DNA from: CAIQPV01 sp963719855
GTDB taxonomy: Bacteria > Pseudomonadota > Gammaproteobacteria > Burkholderiales > Gallionellaceae
Direction: 5' to 3'
Length of the DNA: 64,000 bases
Assembly (NCBI GenBank): GCA_963719855.1
Contig: CAVRDK010000008.1
Span: 131,085 to 195,084 of the forward strand
Shown: positions 34,405-43,352 of the stretch, piece by piece
How positions within the stretch are numbered: the stretch's first letter is position 1
Layout of the letters: every line of letters starts with the position of its first letter
Translations under genes and position numbers: made by a program
The notes under the pieces: model-generated
The model's input: the letters and a program-made list of their open reading frames with translations, nothing else
Database searches by the model: none
Told to the model about the DNA's origin: nothing

Positions 34405-35043
34405 ATGGCGACACTGGATTTGCAGGAACAGGAACAGGTAGATGCATTCAAGCACTGGTGGAAAGATAACGGCAAGGGCGTGATCCTGGCGCTGGCATTG
34501 GTGTTGGGCGGTTTCGCCGCGATGAAGGGCTGGCACTCCTACAAGGACAAGCAGGCGAGCCAAGCTGCGGCGTTGTTCGCCGAACTGAACAAGCAGGTCA
34601 ACAGCAACGATCCCAAGCGCATCAATGATGCGGCTGCGGCAGTGATCGACCAATACGGTTCCAGCGCTTATGCGCCGCGCGCCGCGCTGCTGGCGGCACA
34701 GCCCAACATTCAGGCCAAAGATGCCGCGCACGCCAAGACGCAGTTGCAATGGGTGATCGACCACGCCAGCGAGGCCACGTTGAAGGATGTGGCACGCCTC
34801 AAGCTGGCCAGCTTGTTGCTGGACGAGAAGAGTTATCCCGAAGCGCTGGCTCTGCTTGACGCAACACATCCCGACTCTTTTGCCGGTTTGTACGCCGACC
34901 TCAAGGGCGATGTGCTGAATGCACAGGGCAAGGCCGAAGAAGCGCGCACCGCTTACCAGCAGGCATTTGAAAAGACCGATGCCAAGAGTCCTTACCGCAA
35001 CCTGATCCAGATGAAGCTGGATGCGCTCGGAGGCGCAAAATGA
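34405..35043 (+). CDS. yfgM: YfgM, ancillary SecYEG/periplasmic chaperone protein
   Basis: Inner-membrane TPR-like protein that bridges the SecYEG translocon and periplasmic chaperones. The 212-aa protein has an N-terminal cytoplasmic stretch EQEQVDAFKHWWKDNGK, one membrane segment (VILALALVLGGFAAM, about residues 28-45) and helical repeats to the end. It begins 10 bases after hisS with AGGAA, and its stop overlaps the bamB start (ATGA). Confidence 0.9.
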   Translation: MATLDLQEQEQVDAFKHWWKDNGKGVILALALVLGGFAAMKGWHSYKDKQASQAAALFAELNKQVNSNDPKRINDAAAAVIDQYGSSAYAPRAALLAAQPNIQAKDAAHAKTQLQWVIDHASEATLKDVARLKLASLLLDEKSYPEALALLDATHPDSFAGLYADLKGDVLNAQGKAEEARTAYQQAFEKTDAKSPYRNLIQMKLDALGGAK

Positions 35044-36194
35044 AACTCGTTCGCCCCAATGCGTTACGGTTAGCCGCGCTGCTGTCAGTCGCATTGCTTG
35101 CGGGCTGCTCCAGTTGGTTTGGAGGCTCATCCGTCAAGCCCAAGGAGCCGAATAAACTGGTTGAATTTAAGCCAACTGCCACACTGGAAGTGCGCTGGCA
35201 TCAGGATATCGGTGGTGCGGGCGGCAATGTGCTGCAACCGGCCGTGACGAGCGACGCGGTGTATGCCGCGAATGCCAAGGGCGAAGTATTCCGTTTGGAG
35301 CGCGCGACGGGCAAACAGATGTGGCGCGCCGAGAGCGGCTTTGCCATCTCCGGCGGGGTGGGAGCGGGCGATAATCTGGTGCTGGTCGGTGGGGATAAAG
35401 GCGATCTGGCTGCCTTTGGGCAAGATGGAAAATTACGCTGGAAGGCTAAGGTGTCCAGCGAGATATTAAGTGCGCCGCAGGCTTCCAACGGTATCGTCGT
35501 GGTGCGTACCGGTGATGGTCGCATTGCCGGATTGAGCGCGACAGATGGCACGCGCCAGTGGTTGTATGAGCGCGCCACTCCGGCACTGATTGTACGCAGC
35601 CATGCCGGTGTGAGCATAGCGCACGGTATCGTGTATGCCGGTTTTGCCGGCGGCAGGCTGGCGTTAATCAACTTGAGCAATGGTATCGTCATGTGGGAAA
35701 CAGCAGTTTCGCAGCCACGCGGCAATACCGAATTGGAACGTATCAGCGACATCACCAGTTTGCCGGTGGCAGACGACGAGCAGGTTTGCGCAGTGGCTTT
35801 TCAGGGCAGCGTGGCTTGCTTTGATATAGCTCAGGGCAATCCGCTATGGAGCCGCGAGCTGTCCAGCGACAAGGGCATAGCCATGTCGTACAAATATCTC
35901 TATGTGACCGACGCCAATGGCGCGGTATCCGCACTGGACAAGACCAGCGGCAGTTCGCTGTGGAAGAATGACCAATTGGCCCTGCGCCGTACTTCGATGC
36001 CTTATGTGTTAGGCAATTATGTGGCGGTAGGCGATTACGAAGGCTATGTACACCTCCTGAACCGCGATGACGGCGGCTTTGCGGCGCGCTTCAAGACCGA
36101 TGGCGGCAGTATAGTGGCAGCGCCGATGGGGCTGGATGATGGGCTGCTGGTGCAAACAAACAATGGCGGCGTGTATTCGGTAGCCGTTCATTAA
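35040..36194 (+). CDS. bamB: outer membrane assembly lipoprotein BamB
   Basis: Lipoprotein of the BAM complex that inserts beta-barrels in the outer membrane. The 384-aa product has a lipobox LLAGCSSW (Cys about 23) and an eight-bladed PQQ-type propeller with repeats such as VYAANAKGEVFRLERATGKQ, KGDLAAFGQDGKLRWK and ANGAVSALDKTSGSSLW. Translationally coupled to yfgM; der follows after 96 bases containing a short GCACCA/TGGTGC inverted repeat. Confidence 0.95.
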   Translation: MKLVRPNALRLAALLSVALLAGCSSWFGGSSVKPKEPNKLVEFKPTATLEVRWHQDIGGAGGNVLQPAVTSDAVYAANAKGEVFRLERATGKQMWRAESGFAISGGVGAGDNLVLVGGDKGDLAAFGQDGKLRWKAKVSSEILSAPQASNGIVVVRTGDGRIAGLSATDGTRQWLYERATPALIVRSHAGVSIAHGIVYAGFAGGRLALINLSNGIVMWETAVSQPRGNTELERISDITSLPVADDEQVCAVAFQGSVACFDIAQGNPLWSRELSSDKGIAMSYKYLYVTDANGAVSALDKTSGSSLWKNDQLALRRTSMPYVLGNYVAVGDYEGYVHLLNRDDGGFAARFKTDGGSIVAAPMGLDDGLLVQTNNGGVYSVAVH

Positions 36195-36290
36195 AATCCC
36201 GTAGGGGGTCAATGAACATAGCGAATTGCACCAGTTTTTGTGGTGCGATTCATTTCATTCATCACACCCTATGTACTTTGAAAGCCTGAA

Positions 36291-37685
36291 ATGTTACCCA
36301 CGCTAGTTCTGGTTGGTCGACCCAACGTCGGCAAATCCACGCTGTTCAACCGCCTCACGCGCAGCCGTGATGCGCTGGTGGCCGATCAGCCAGGGCTGAC
36401 GCGCGACCGTCATTACGGGCGCGGGCGTATTGGCGAACGGCCTTTTCTGGTAGTGGATACAGGCGGCCTGGAGCCGGTCGCCAAGGAAGGCATTTTGTTC
36501 GAGATGGCCAAGCAGACGCGGCAGGCGGTGGACGAAGCTGACGTCGTGCTGTTTCTGGTGGATGGACGCCAAGGCTGTACGCCGCAGGACAAAATCATCG
36601 CCGAACAATTGCGCAAGACCGGGCGCCCGGTGCTGCTGCTGGTCAACAAGGCCGAGGGCATGCAGCGCGTTGCTGTAACCAATGAATTTTTCGAGTTGGG
36701 CATAGGCGAGCCGCTACCGATCTCTTCGGCTCATGGCGAAAATGTGACGGAGGTGGTGGAGCTTGCGCTGGCAGAATTGCCGCCGCAGGAAGAAGGCGAA
36801 GAAGAAAAATCCGACCATCCCAAGCTGGCCATCGTCGGTCGCCCCAATGTGGGCAAATCCACGCTGGTGAATGCCATTCTGGGCGAAGAGCGCGTGATCG
36901 CCTTCGACCAGCCCGGCACTACGCGCGACAGTATCTACATTGATTTCGAGCGTGCCGGCAAGCAATACACCATCATCGACACCGCCGGGGTGCGCCGCCG
37001 GGGCAAGGTGGATGAAGCCATTGAAAAATTTTCCGTGGTCAAAACCCTGCAAGCGGTAGAAGATGCCAACGTGGTGGTGCTAGTGGTGGACGGGCGCGAC
37101 CAGATCACCGAGCAGGATGCGCACATCGCCGATTTCGTGATGGAAGCCGGGCGCGCACTGGTGGTGGCGGTGAACAAGTGGGACGGGCTGGACGAATATC
37201 AGCGTTCAACTGTCAAACGCGATATTGAGCGCAAACTGCATTTCCTCAGTTTCGCCAAGCTGCATTTCATCTCCGCCCTGCATGGCAACGGCATCCCCGG
37301 TGTGCTGAAATCGGTGGATGAAGCCTATGCCGCCGCAATGGCCAAGATGCCCACGCCGCAACTCACGCGCGTACTCATTGCCGCAGTCGAAAAACAGCAA
37401 CCGCCGCGCTCCCAGTTCCGTCCCAAGATGCGCTACGCCCACCAGGGCGGCAGCAACCCGCCGCTGATCGTGATTCACGGCAGCGCGCTGGACAAGATTC
37501 CGGACAGTTACCGCCGCTATCTGGAACGATCTTTTTGCGAAGCATTCAAACTGCAAGGCACCCCGCTCAGGATCGAATTCAAGGCGGGCAAAAATCCTTT
37601 TGAGGGCAGAAAGCGCCCGCTCACCGAAAGCGAGGAGCGCAAGAATCATCGCGCGCGTATTCGGGGGCGCAGGCTGTACGGCTGA
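36291..37685 (+). CDS. der: ribosome-associated GTPase Der (EngA)
   Basis: Double GTPase essential for 50S ribosome assembly. The 464-aa protein has two G domains: GRPNVGKSTLFN near residue 8 and GRPNVGKSTLVN near 182, with DTGG / DTAG and NKAEG / NKWDG motifs, followed by the C-terminal KH-like domain (NPPLIVIHGSALDKIPDSY) and a basic tail. Confidence 0.97.
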   Translation: MLPTLVLVGRPNVGKSTLFNRLTRSRDALVADQPGLTRDRHYGRGRIGERPFLVVDTGGLEPVAKEGILFEMAKQTRQAVDEADVVLFLVDGRQGCTPQDKIIAEQLRKTGRPVLLLVNKAEGMQRVAVTNEFFELGIGEPLPISSAHGENVTEVVELALAELPPQEEGEEEKSDHPKLAIVGRPNVGKSTLVNAILGEERVIAFDQPGTTRDSIYIDFERAGKQYTIIDTAGVRRRGKVDEAIEKFSVVKTLQAVEDANVVVLVVDGRDQITEQDAHIADFVMEAGRALVVAVNKWDGLDEYQRSTVKRDIERKLHFLSFAKLHFISALHGNGIPGVLKSVDEAYAAAMAKMPTPQLTRVLIAAVEKQQPPRSQFRPKMRYAHQGGSNPPLIVIHGSALDKIPDSYRRYLERSFCEAFKLQGTPLRIEFKAGKNPFEGRKRPLTESEERKNHRARIRGRRLYG

Positions 37686-37747
37686 TTTACGTTGTTCATT
37701 CTAAAGGGCATGGCAAATGTGCCGTCCCTGATGATGAAAATTCGCAC

Positions 37748-37807
37748 TTTGTGGGAGCGGCTTTAGCCGCGAATGTAAGCTATCGCGGCTAAAGCCGCTC
37801 CCACAAA
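37748..37807. repeat. REP-type palindrome after der
   Basis: Perfect 25-bp inverted repeat with a 10-base loop; each arm contains GTGGGAGCGGCTTTAGCCGC. This resembles the GTGGGAGCGG REP/REPIN class known best from Pseudomonas. It lies in the 198-base gap between der and the dienelactone hydrolase gene and could act as a transcript-stabilising stem. Confidence 0.85.
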
Positions 37808-37883
37808 TGCCCGTTTAATTCGCGATTGGAATTACAATTGAGCGTGCCGCAATCTTCTTTCATTTACTTGCCTGGAGGTTTCC

Positions 37884-38678
37884 ATGAAAAACGTTCTTGC
37901 AACTATAGCGCTGTTTCTCGCAGCAACTTCGCTATCTCACGCCGCTGTGCAGGGCAGAGAAGTAACCTACAGCGCCAATGGTACGACCCTGAAGGGTTAT
38001 GTTGCCTATGACGATGCAGTGAAAGGCAAGCGCCCCGGCATTCTGGTGGTGCATGAGTGGTGGGGGCACAATGAGTACGCGCGCAAGCGCGCCCGCATGT
38101 TGGCGGAGCGTGGCTACACCGCGCTGGCACTGGACATGTACGGCGATGGCAAGCAGGCGCATCATCCGGATGATGCGCAGAAATTCTCCAGCGAGGTGAG
38201 CAAAAACGAAAAGCTTGCCAAGGCAAGATTCGATGCTGCATTTGATTTGCTCAAAAAAGAGAGCACCGTAGATGCGGGCAACATTGCTGCGGTTGGCTAT
38301 TGTTTTGGTGGCTCGGTGGCATTGAACATGGCGCGCATCGGCGAACCCCTCAAGGCAGTAGTCAGCTTCCATGGCGGATTGGCTACGGATCATCCGGCGG
38401 AGCAAGGCAAGGTACAAGCACGCATCGCATCGTTCACCGGCGAAGACGACCCAATGATACCTGCAACACAGGTCGCGGCATTTCGCCAGGAAATGGACAA
38501 GGCGGGCGTGAGCTACAAGGTCGTGACCTATCCCGGTGCCAAGCACGCCTTCACCAATCCCGAAGCCGACAAATACGGCAAGGAGTTCAACCTGCCGCTG
38601 GCCTATAACGCTGTGGCTGACAAGGCTTCGTGGGATGCAGGCTTGGCGTTTCTGGCGGATGCATTCAAGGGAAAATAG
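37884..38678 (+). CDS. secreted dienelactone hydrolase family protein
   Basis: Alpha/beta hydrolase, 264 aa, with a Sec signal (MKNVLATIALFLAATSLSHA) before VQGREVTYSANGTTL. Visible: HEWWGHNEYARKRARML, nucleophile motif GYCFGGS near residue 137 (catalytic Cys), and GAKHAFTNPEAD with the catalytic His near 234. The substrate is not evident; such periplasmic homologues are common and mostly uncharacterised. A ribosome site TGGAGG precedes the ATG. Confidence 0.9.
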   Translation: MKNVLATIALFLAATSLSHAAVQGREVTYSANGTTLKGYVAYDDAVKGKRPGILVVHEWWGHNEYARKRARMLAERGYTALALDMYGDGKQAHHPDDAQKFSSEVSKNEKLAKARFDAAFDLLKKESTVDAGNIAAVGYCFGGSVALNMARIGEPLKAVVSFHGGLATDHPAEQGKVQARIASFTGEDDPMIPATQVAAFRQEMDKAGVSYKVVTYPGAKHAFTNPEADKYGKEFNLPLAYNAVADKASWDAGLAFLADAFKGK

Positions 38679-38689
38679 ACGCGCAATTT

Positions 38690-38766
38690 GTAGGATGGGT
38701 GGAGCGTAGCGTAACCCATCAATTATTACCATGGAGATGGGTTACGCTACGCTCCACCCATCCTAC
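38690..38766. repeat. 31-bp perfect inverted repeat
   Basis: Arms GTAGGATGGGTGGAGCGTAG... and its exact complement flank a 15-base loop. GTAGGATGGGT palindromes occur as dispersed intergenic repeats in many proteobacteria (recollection). It lies between the hydrolase stop and rmuC. Confidence 0.85.
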
Positions 38767-38774
38767 TAAATCAC

Positions 38775-40049
38775 ATGCTTGAAATTTCATTAATCATTGT
38801 TGTGCTGGTCATTATGCTGCTGGTAATGCAGTACAGACTGCCTGCGCGTTCGGCGCAGGTGCTGGAGCAACAGCATCGCGCTATGCTGTCCGACTTGCAC
38901 GATGGGTTGAACAAGCAGGGTGATCGGCTGATTGCGAGCCAAGCCGAGCAGTCCGAGCGCTTGCGTACAGCGGTAGGCGAGGATTTGCGTCTCACGCGCG
39001 AGGCGATCACTGCCCTGCAAGCCAAGCAGGACGTGCTACGCAGCGAGATACTTGCGCAGACGCTGGCGAAGCTGGCGGAACAGGGGCGCGAAGATCAGAA
39101 GCTGATTCAGGATTCTTTCCGCAATGCGACTCAGCATTTGGCGAGCAGCATCGAGACCTTGTCGAAGACAGTGGACGGGCGGCTGGAACAGATCGGCGGC
39201 AAGGTGAACGAGCGGCTCGACGAGGGATTCAAGAAAACCAACGAGACTTTCGTCAGCGTGATGGCGCGGCTGGCCACCATAGACGAGGCGCAGAAGAAGA
39301 TCGATGGCCTGACCACTAACGTGGTGAGCCTCCAGGAGTTACTCGGCGACAAGCGCTCGCGCGGCGCGTTCGGCGAGGTGCAACTGGAAGGCTTGGTGCG
39401 CAATATTATGCCGCCGCAATCCTATGCCATGCAATACACTTTGCCCAACAGCACGCGCGCCGATTGCGTTCTGATGCTGCCGGAGCCAACCGGCATGGTG
39501 GCGGTGGACGCGAAGTTCCCGCTGGAAAACTATCACCGCATGTTCGATGCGGGACTGGCCGAGTCGGACAAGGCGCTGGCCGCGCGCCAGTTCAAGGCGG
39601 ACATCAAAAAGCATGTGGACGACATCAGCAGCAAATACATTATTCCAGGCGTGACTTCGGATGGAGCTGTGATGTTCGTTCCCGCCGAGGCGGTGTTTGC
39701 GGAGATCCACGCACATCACCCGGATGTGGTGGACTATGCGATGCAGCGGCGCGTGTGGGTGGTATCACCCACCACGTTGATGGCGGTGCTGAACACCGCG
39801 CGAGCGGTGATGAAAGATGTGGAAACACGCAAGCAGGTGCATATCATCCAGGACGAATTGGGCAAGCTGGGCAAAGATTTCGGACGCTTTGACGAGCGCA
39901 TGAAGAAGCTGGCGGAGCACATTCGCCAAGCAAATAAGGACGTGGACGAGGTGCAAATCAGCAGCCGCAAAATCACCGAACAGTTTGCTAAAATCGAGCG
40001 CGTCGAACTCGATCATCCGACGGCTTTGCCGGAAATATCCCAAGAATAA
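38775..40049 (+). CDS. rmuC: RmuC family protein
   Basis: Linked to limiting DNA inversions/recombination between short repeats. The 424-aa protein has an N-terminal membrane segment (LEISLIIVVLVIMLLVMQY), a long coiled coil to about residue 190, then the RmuC nuclease-like core: LLGDKRSRGAFGEVQLEGLV near 192, VDAKFPLENYHRM near 240 and FVPAEAVFAEIHAHHP near 300. The D-A-K of the PD-(D/E)xK-like fold is present. Confidence 0.92.
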   Translation: MLEISLIIVVLVIMLLVMQYRLPARSAQVLEQQHRAMLSDLHDGLNKQGDRLIASQAEQSERLRTAVGEDLRLTREAITALQAKQDVLRSEILAQTLAKLAEQGREDQKLIQDSFRNATQHLASSIETLSKTVDGRLEQIGGKVNERLDEGFKKTNETFVSVMARLATIDEAQKKIDGLTTNVVSLQELLGDKRSRGAFGEVQLEGLVRNIMPPQSYAMQYTLPNSTRADCVLMLPEPTGMVAVDAKFPLENYHRMFDAGLAESDKALAARQFKADIKKHVDDISSKYIIPGVTSDGAVMFVPAEAVFAEIHAHHPDVVDYAMQRRVWVVSPTTLMAVLNTARAVMKDVETRKQVHIIQDELGKLGKDFGRFDERMKKLAEHIRQANKDVDEVQISSRKITEQFAKIERVELDHPTALPEISQE

Positions 40050-40165
40050 TTCTTCGGCGGAGTTATTTGTATTAGCTCAAACTTGATCTGACACAAACTG
40101 TCGGATTGCTACAATCGCTTTTGCTGCTTCACCTTCATGCAATTTTAAATTGGACTGTCTGAAAG

Positions 40166-40185
40166 CAGACGGTGGCGACCGTCTG
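40166..40185. other. 8-bp hairpin downstream of rmuC
   Basis: CAGACGGT-GGCG-ACCGTCTG, a perfect stem 117 bases after the rmuC stop, without a U-tract. Possible weak terminator. I see no gene between 40050 and 40320. Confidence 0.4.
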
Positions 40186-40320
40186 AAACCCAATTCGGCC
40201 ATTGATGCCTGTTAACTCGTTGCCGCAAACCGGTCATGGGTCAAGTAGCGAAATCGCCCCCTTGCTGTCCTTCAATTTTCTCTGAAACGGTAGTTCAACG
40301 TAAAATTGAGGGGCTGTTCG

Positions 40321-40498
40321 TTATACAGAAGTCAAATGCTCACTACGATACTGACACCAACCGTGAAGGACTTGGACATGAAGGTGATTGGAATGACTTT
40401 TCCTATCTTCTGTATGCACAATGATCACTGCGAGGAAGTAGTTGTTGTCGCTTGAACTAGTTGTACTTACTCGTACCTTATTGGTCAAATCAGCATTG
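40321..40498 (-). pseudogene. 3' part of a small gene split by the IS3 element
   Basis: If the IS3 element and one TTG copy are removed, the minus-strand frame of the small membrane protein at 44412 continues without a stop into this stretch. It adds about 58 codons (NADLTNKVRV..., ending HLTSV) and stops at 40323-40321. So the intact ancestor would have had about 100 aa. The C-terminal frame is not recognised and could in part be fortuitous. Confidence 0.5.
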
Positions 40499-40639
40499 TG
40501 ACCTTGCCCTGTAAAAACGTATTTCTTAACTGAGGGTAGAATTCAAGTTAAGGAGACGTAAACGAGCCATAATCATCACTCTTGCAGCCTGACACAAATT
40601 TCCGCAAGCTTGGCGCATCTCAAACAAGATGGAGCGAGC

Positions 40640-40948
40640 ATGAAAGATCGAACGGAATTTTGGACAGCGCATGTAGCCGCCGTCAAACATGAAGCAATTT
40701 CAGTCAGCGCCTATGCGAGGCAACACGACCTTTCGATTGCCGCCTTGTATTATTGGCAGCGCAAGCTGAGGTCAAATACTATTACGACTGAAGCTGGTCA
40801 AAGCAAATTTGTTGCACTACGCATTACAGATCAACTCCCATGTCTTTGCACTTTGGTGTTGCCGTCCGGTTTGCATCTGGAAATGTCGGCGTTGCCTTCG
40901 CCGGAATGGTTATCTGCACTAAACCGTACTTTGCCGGGAGCGCACTAA
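40640..40948 (+). CDS. tnpA: IS66 accessory protein TnpA (copy 1)
   Basis: The 102-aa helix-turn-helix accessory protein of IS66 elements starts MKDRTEFWTAHVAAVK; SVSAYARQHDLSIAALYYWQ near 23 is the helix-turn-helix. Its stop overlaps the tnpB start (TAATG). Role in transposition is known only as required accessory. Confidence 0.9.
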   Translation: MKDRTEFWTAHVAAVKHEAISVSAYARQHDLSIAALYYWQRKLRSNTITTEAGQSKFVALRITDQLPCLCTLVLPSGLHLEMSALPSPEWLSALNRTLPGAH

Positions 40949-41304
40949 TGCATCCCGGTTGCGCTATCGAACAAGTCTACCTGTGCTGCGATGCGATCGA
41001 CTTCAGGAAAGCGATTAATGGGCTGAGCGTGATGGTCGAACAAGAACTGGGTTTGAATCCGTTTGGAAGTGCGTTGTATGTATTCGTCAATCGCTCACGG
41101 AATAAGATCAAGGTGTTGTACTGGCATCGCAATGGGTTTTGTCTGTGGCAAAAGCGCTTGGAAGAGGAGAAATTCCATTGGCCGAAACACACTGAGACGA
41201 ACACGCAAACAATCACGCTCAGAGAATTCGAGTGGTTGCTTGAAGGCATTGATTTATGGAGAAATAAACCTCACAAAACGCTGAATTTCGCTTGCATTTC
41301 ATAG
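40948..41304 (+). CDS. tnpB: IS66 accessory protein TnpB (copy 1)
   Basis: The 118-aa IS66 Orf2 family protein. Motifs: VYLCCDAIDFRKAINGLSVM and ALYVFVNRSRNKIKVLYWHR, then GFCLWQKRLE. The start ATG 40948 overlaps the tnpA stop by one base. Confidence 0.95.
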   Translation: MHPGCAIEQVYLCCDAIDFRKAINGLSVMVEQELGLNPFGSALYVFVNRSRNKIKVLYWHRNGFCLWQKRLEEEKFHWPKHTETNTQTITLREFEWLLEGIDLWRNKPHKTLNFACIS

Positions 41305-41325
41305 GGGAAATTGATAGCATTCCAC

Positions 41326-43011
41326 ATGCTTAAAACACATGAAAAACCTTCAGTTTTACCGCTGGATTATCGCTCCAGAGCCAACCTTCCCGAGTTCACT
41401 TTACCCGACGTTTTACCGACCGATTCGGCAGCACTGACAGCGCTGCTGATTGCCTGCGTCAATGCAAAGATCGCCTCTGATGAATGCCTCGCCCGTGCAG
41501 AGGTGGAGTACGAAACCCTCATCGCAAATGCGGCGAAAGAATACGAAACTCGCCTGCAGGAACTCTACGAACAAATCGCTTTAGCGCGCCGCCGCATGTT
41601 TGGCCCGAGCTCGGAGAGTGTTGCGCAGTTTCACCTGTTCGATGAGGCCGAGGTGCTGGCTGCAACTTCAAGCGATGAGCAAGATGTTGCGCCGTTGCCA
41701 GCACTGGCATCCGTGGTGGCTCAAAAGCCAGCGCGCGGCAAACGCAGCCCGTTGCCGCCAGAACTTGAACGGATAGAGATCGTTCACGACGTGCCGGAAT
41801 CCGAACGTACTTGCGATTGCGGCACACCGATGGTGGTGATCAACCGCGTGATCAGCGAACAACTCGACATCGTTCCGATGCAAGTGCGCGTGCTGCAACA
41901 TATCAGGCTGGTGTATGGATGCAAGGCCAGCGAACACGCGCCGGTAACTGCTGCGTTGCCGCCACAGCCTTTGCCCAAGAGTAATGCCAGCCCCGGTTTG
42001 CTGGCCATGTTGTTGACGACCAAGTATGTCGATGGCTTGCCGCTGGCCAGATTCGAGAAGGTGCTGGCCCGCCACGATGTTACGGTGCCGCGCCAGACGC
42101 TGGCACGCTGGGTGATCGGCGCGAGTGGCACGCTGCAACCGCTGCACAACCTGATGCGGGATGTCTTGCTTGATGCGCCGTTCATCCATATGGATGAAAC
42201 GGTGTTGCAGGTACTCAAGGAAAAGAATAAGAGTCCAACCTCCAACAGTTACATGTGGGTGCAGACGGGCGGGCCACCTGGCAAGTCGGTGGTGATTTAC
42301 GACTATGATCCGAGTCGTAGCGGAGAAGTGCCGGCGCGCCTGCTGCTGGGATATCAGGGTTATCTGATGACAGATGGATATGAGGGTTACAACAAGCTTG
42401 CCAAGACAGAAGGTATCGAGCATCAGGTTTGCTGGTCGCATGCTCGCCGCAAGTTTGTGGAAGCCGTGAAAGTGCAACCGAAAGGCACGCACGGCCATGC
42501 CGACCAAGCTGTCGCCATGATTGGCAAGCTTTACGCGATTGAACGGGAGCACAAGGATTCGCCCATTGAGGCACGCTATGCCGCGCGCCAAGAGAAAAGC
42601 GTACCGGTGCTGGATGAGTTGCACGACTGGATGGAAAAGCTGTTGCCCATGGTTCCACCCAAAAGCGCACTGGGTAACGCGCTGTCGTATATGCGCGATT
42701 ACTGGGGCAAACTGGTTCGCTACACGGAGCGGGGCGATCTGCCAATCGATAACAACCGTTGCGAGAATGCGATTCGCCCCTTTGTGGTTGGACGCAAGGC
42801 TTGGTTGTTCAGCGATACGCCAGCCGGCGCCAACGCGAGTGCGATTATCTACTCGCTGGTTGAAACTGCAAAGGCAAACGGCGTAGAGCCATACACATGG
42901 CTGCGCCATGTACTGGAACACCTGCCCGCTGCACAAACTGCGGATGAAATGGATAAGTTGTTGCCGTGGAATTTCCATGCGGCGACTTTAGCTGACATCA
43001 CGCCTCGCTGA
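41326..43011 (+). CDS. tnpC: IS66 transposase TnpC (copy 1)
   Basis: DDE transposase, 561 aa from ATG 41326. It has a leucine-rich N-terminal coiled region (ALTALLIACVNAKIA), ARRRMFGPSSE, a zinc-finger-like CDCGTPM region, catalytic HMDETVLQVL, TDGYEGYN and NNRCENAIRPFVVGRK (DDE), and the C-terminal PWNFH. Full length and apparently intact. Confidence 0.95.
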   Translation: MLKTHEKPSVLPLDYRSRANLPEFTLPDVLPTDSAALTALLIACVNAKIASDECLARAEVEYETLIANAAKEYETRLQELYEQIALARRRMFGPSSESVAQFHLFDEAEVLAATSSDEQDVAPLPALASVVAQKPARGKRSPLPPELERIEIVHDVPESERTCDCGTPMVVINRVISEQLDIVPMQVRVLQHIRLVYGCKASEHAPVTAALPPQPLPKSNASPGLLAMLLTTKYVDGLPLARFEKVLARHDVTVPRQTLARWVIGASGTLQPLHNLMRDVLLDAPFIHMDETVLQVLKEKNKSPTSNSYMWVQTGGPPGKSVVIYDYDPSRSGEVPARLLLGYQGYLMTDGYEGYNKLAKTEGIEHQVCWSHARRKFVEAVKVQPKGTHGHADQAVAMIGKLYAIEREHKDSPIEARYAARQEKSVPVLDELHDWMEKLLPMVPPKSALGNALSYMRDYWGKLVRYTERGDLPIDNNRCENAIRPFVVGRKAWLFSDTPAGANASAIIYSLVETAKANGVEPYTWLRHVLEHLPAAQTADEMDKLLPWNFHAATLADITPR

Positions 43012-43052
43012 ATAGACTGCTCTTCCTGAATCGCTTACAAGGAGACGAAGAA

Positions 43053-43352
43053 ATGACAACAGGAAAAGGTAAGCGAGCAGCGTACACGCTGGAGTACAAG
43101 TTAGAGGCAGTGCGATTGGTACAGGGCGGCCAAGCCTGCGCGGTGACCGCCAAAGTGCTGGGCATACCGAAGCAGACGCTTGAGAACTGGGTTCGTCAGG
43201 CAGCGAAAGGCAAGCTGACCGGTGCGGGCAGCAAGCCGGTGAGCGCAGAACAGATGGAGCTGGCGCGTTTGAGAGCCGAGCTTGCGCGGGTCAAGATGGA
43301 GCGCGATATATTAAAAAAAGCGACGGCGTACTTTGCGCGGGAGTCAGCGTGA
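43053..43352 (+). CDS. IS3 transposase OrfA
   Basis: The 99-aa helix-turn-helix protein (YTLEYKLEAVRLVQGGQ, KVLGIPKQTLENWVRQ) ends in the leucine zipper MERDILKKATAYFARES. The stop overlaps the orfB start (GTGA). It is expected to produce OrfAB by -1 frameshifting at A7G (43313-43320). IS66 copy 1 is inserted 7 bases upstream, keeping one AAGGAGAC as ribosome site. Confidence 0.95.
   Translation: MTTGKGKRAAYTLEYKLEAVRLVQGGQACAVTAKVLGIPKQTLENWVRQAAKGKLTGAGSKPVSAEQMELARLRAELARVKMERDILKKATAYFARESA
43313..43320 (+). promoter_or_regulatory. A7G slippery site for IS3 -1 frameshift
   Basis: AAAAAAAG in orfA lets ribosomes slip into the -1 frame, which is open from here into orfB (KKSDGVLCAGVSV...), giving the OrfAB transposase. 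This is the standard arrangement of IS3 elements. Confidence 0.8.

Larger units (their letters stand above)
40558..43038 (+). mobile_element. IS66-family element, copy 1 (2481 bp)
   Basis: Begins GTAAACGAGCCAT and ends ...CTGAATCGCTTAC, matching the GTAAGCG-type IS66 ends. The 8-bp duplication AAGGAGAC (40550-40557 and 43039-43046) is exact. It is inserted just before orfA of the IS3 element; the duplicated target is the ribosome site of orfA. Contains tnpA, tnpB and tnpC in order. Confidence 0.95.

Noticed and set aside
41668..42978. 436-codon antisense frame in tnpC, also present in the second IS66 copy (46062-47372)
   Set aside because: Presence in both copies follows from tnpC homology; the product has no known fold pattern and lies fully opposite the transposase.
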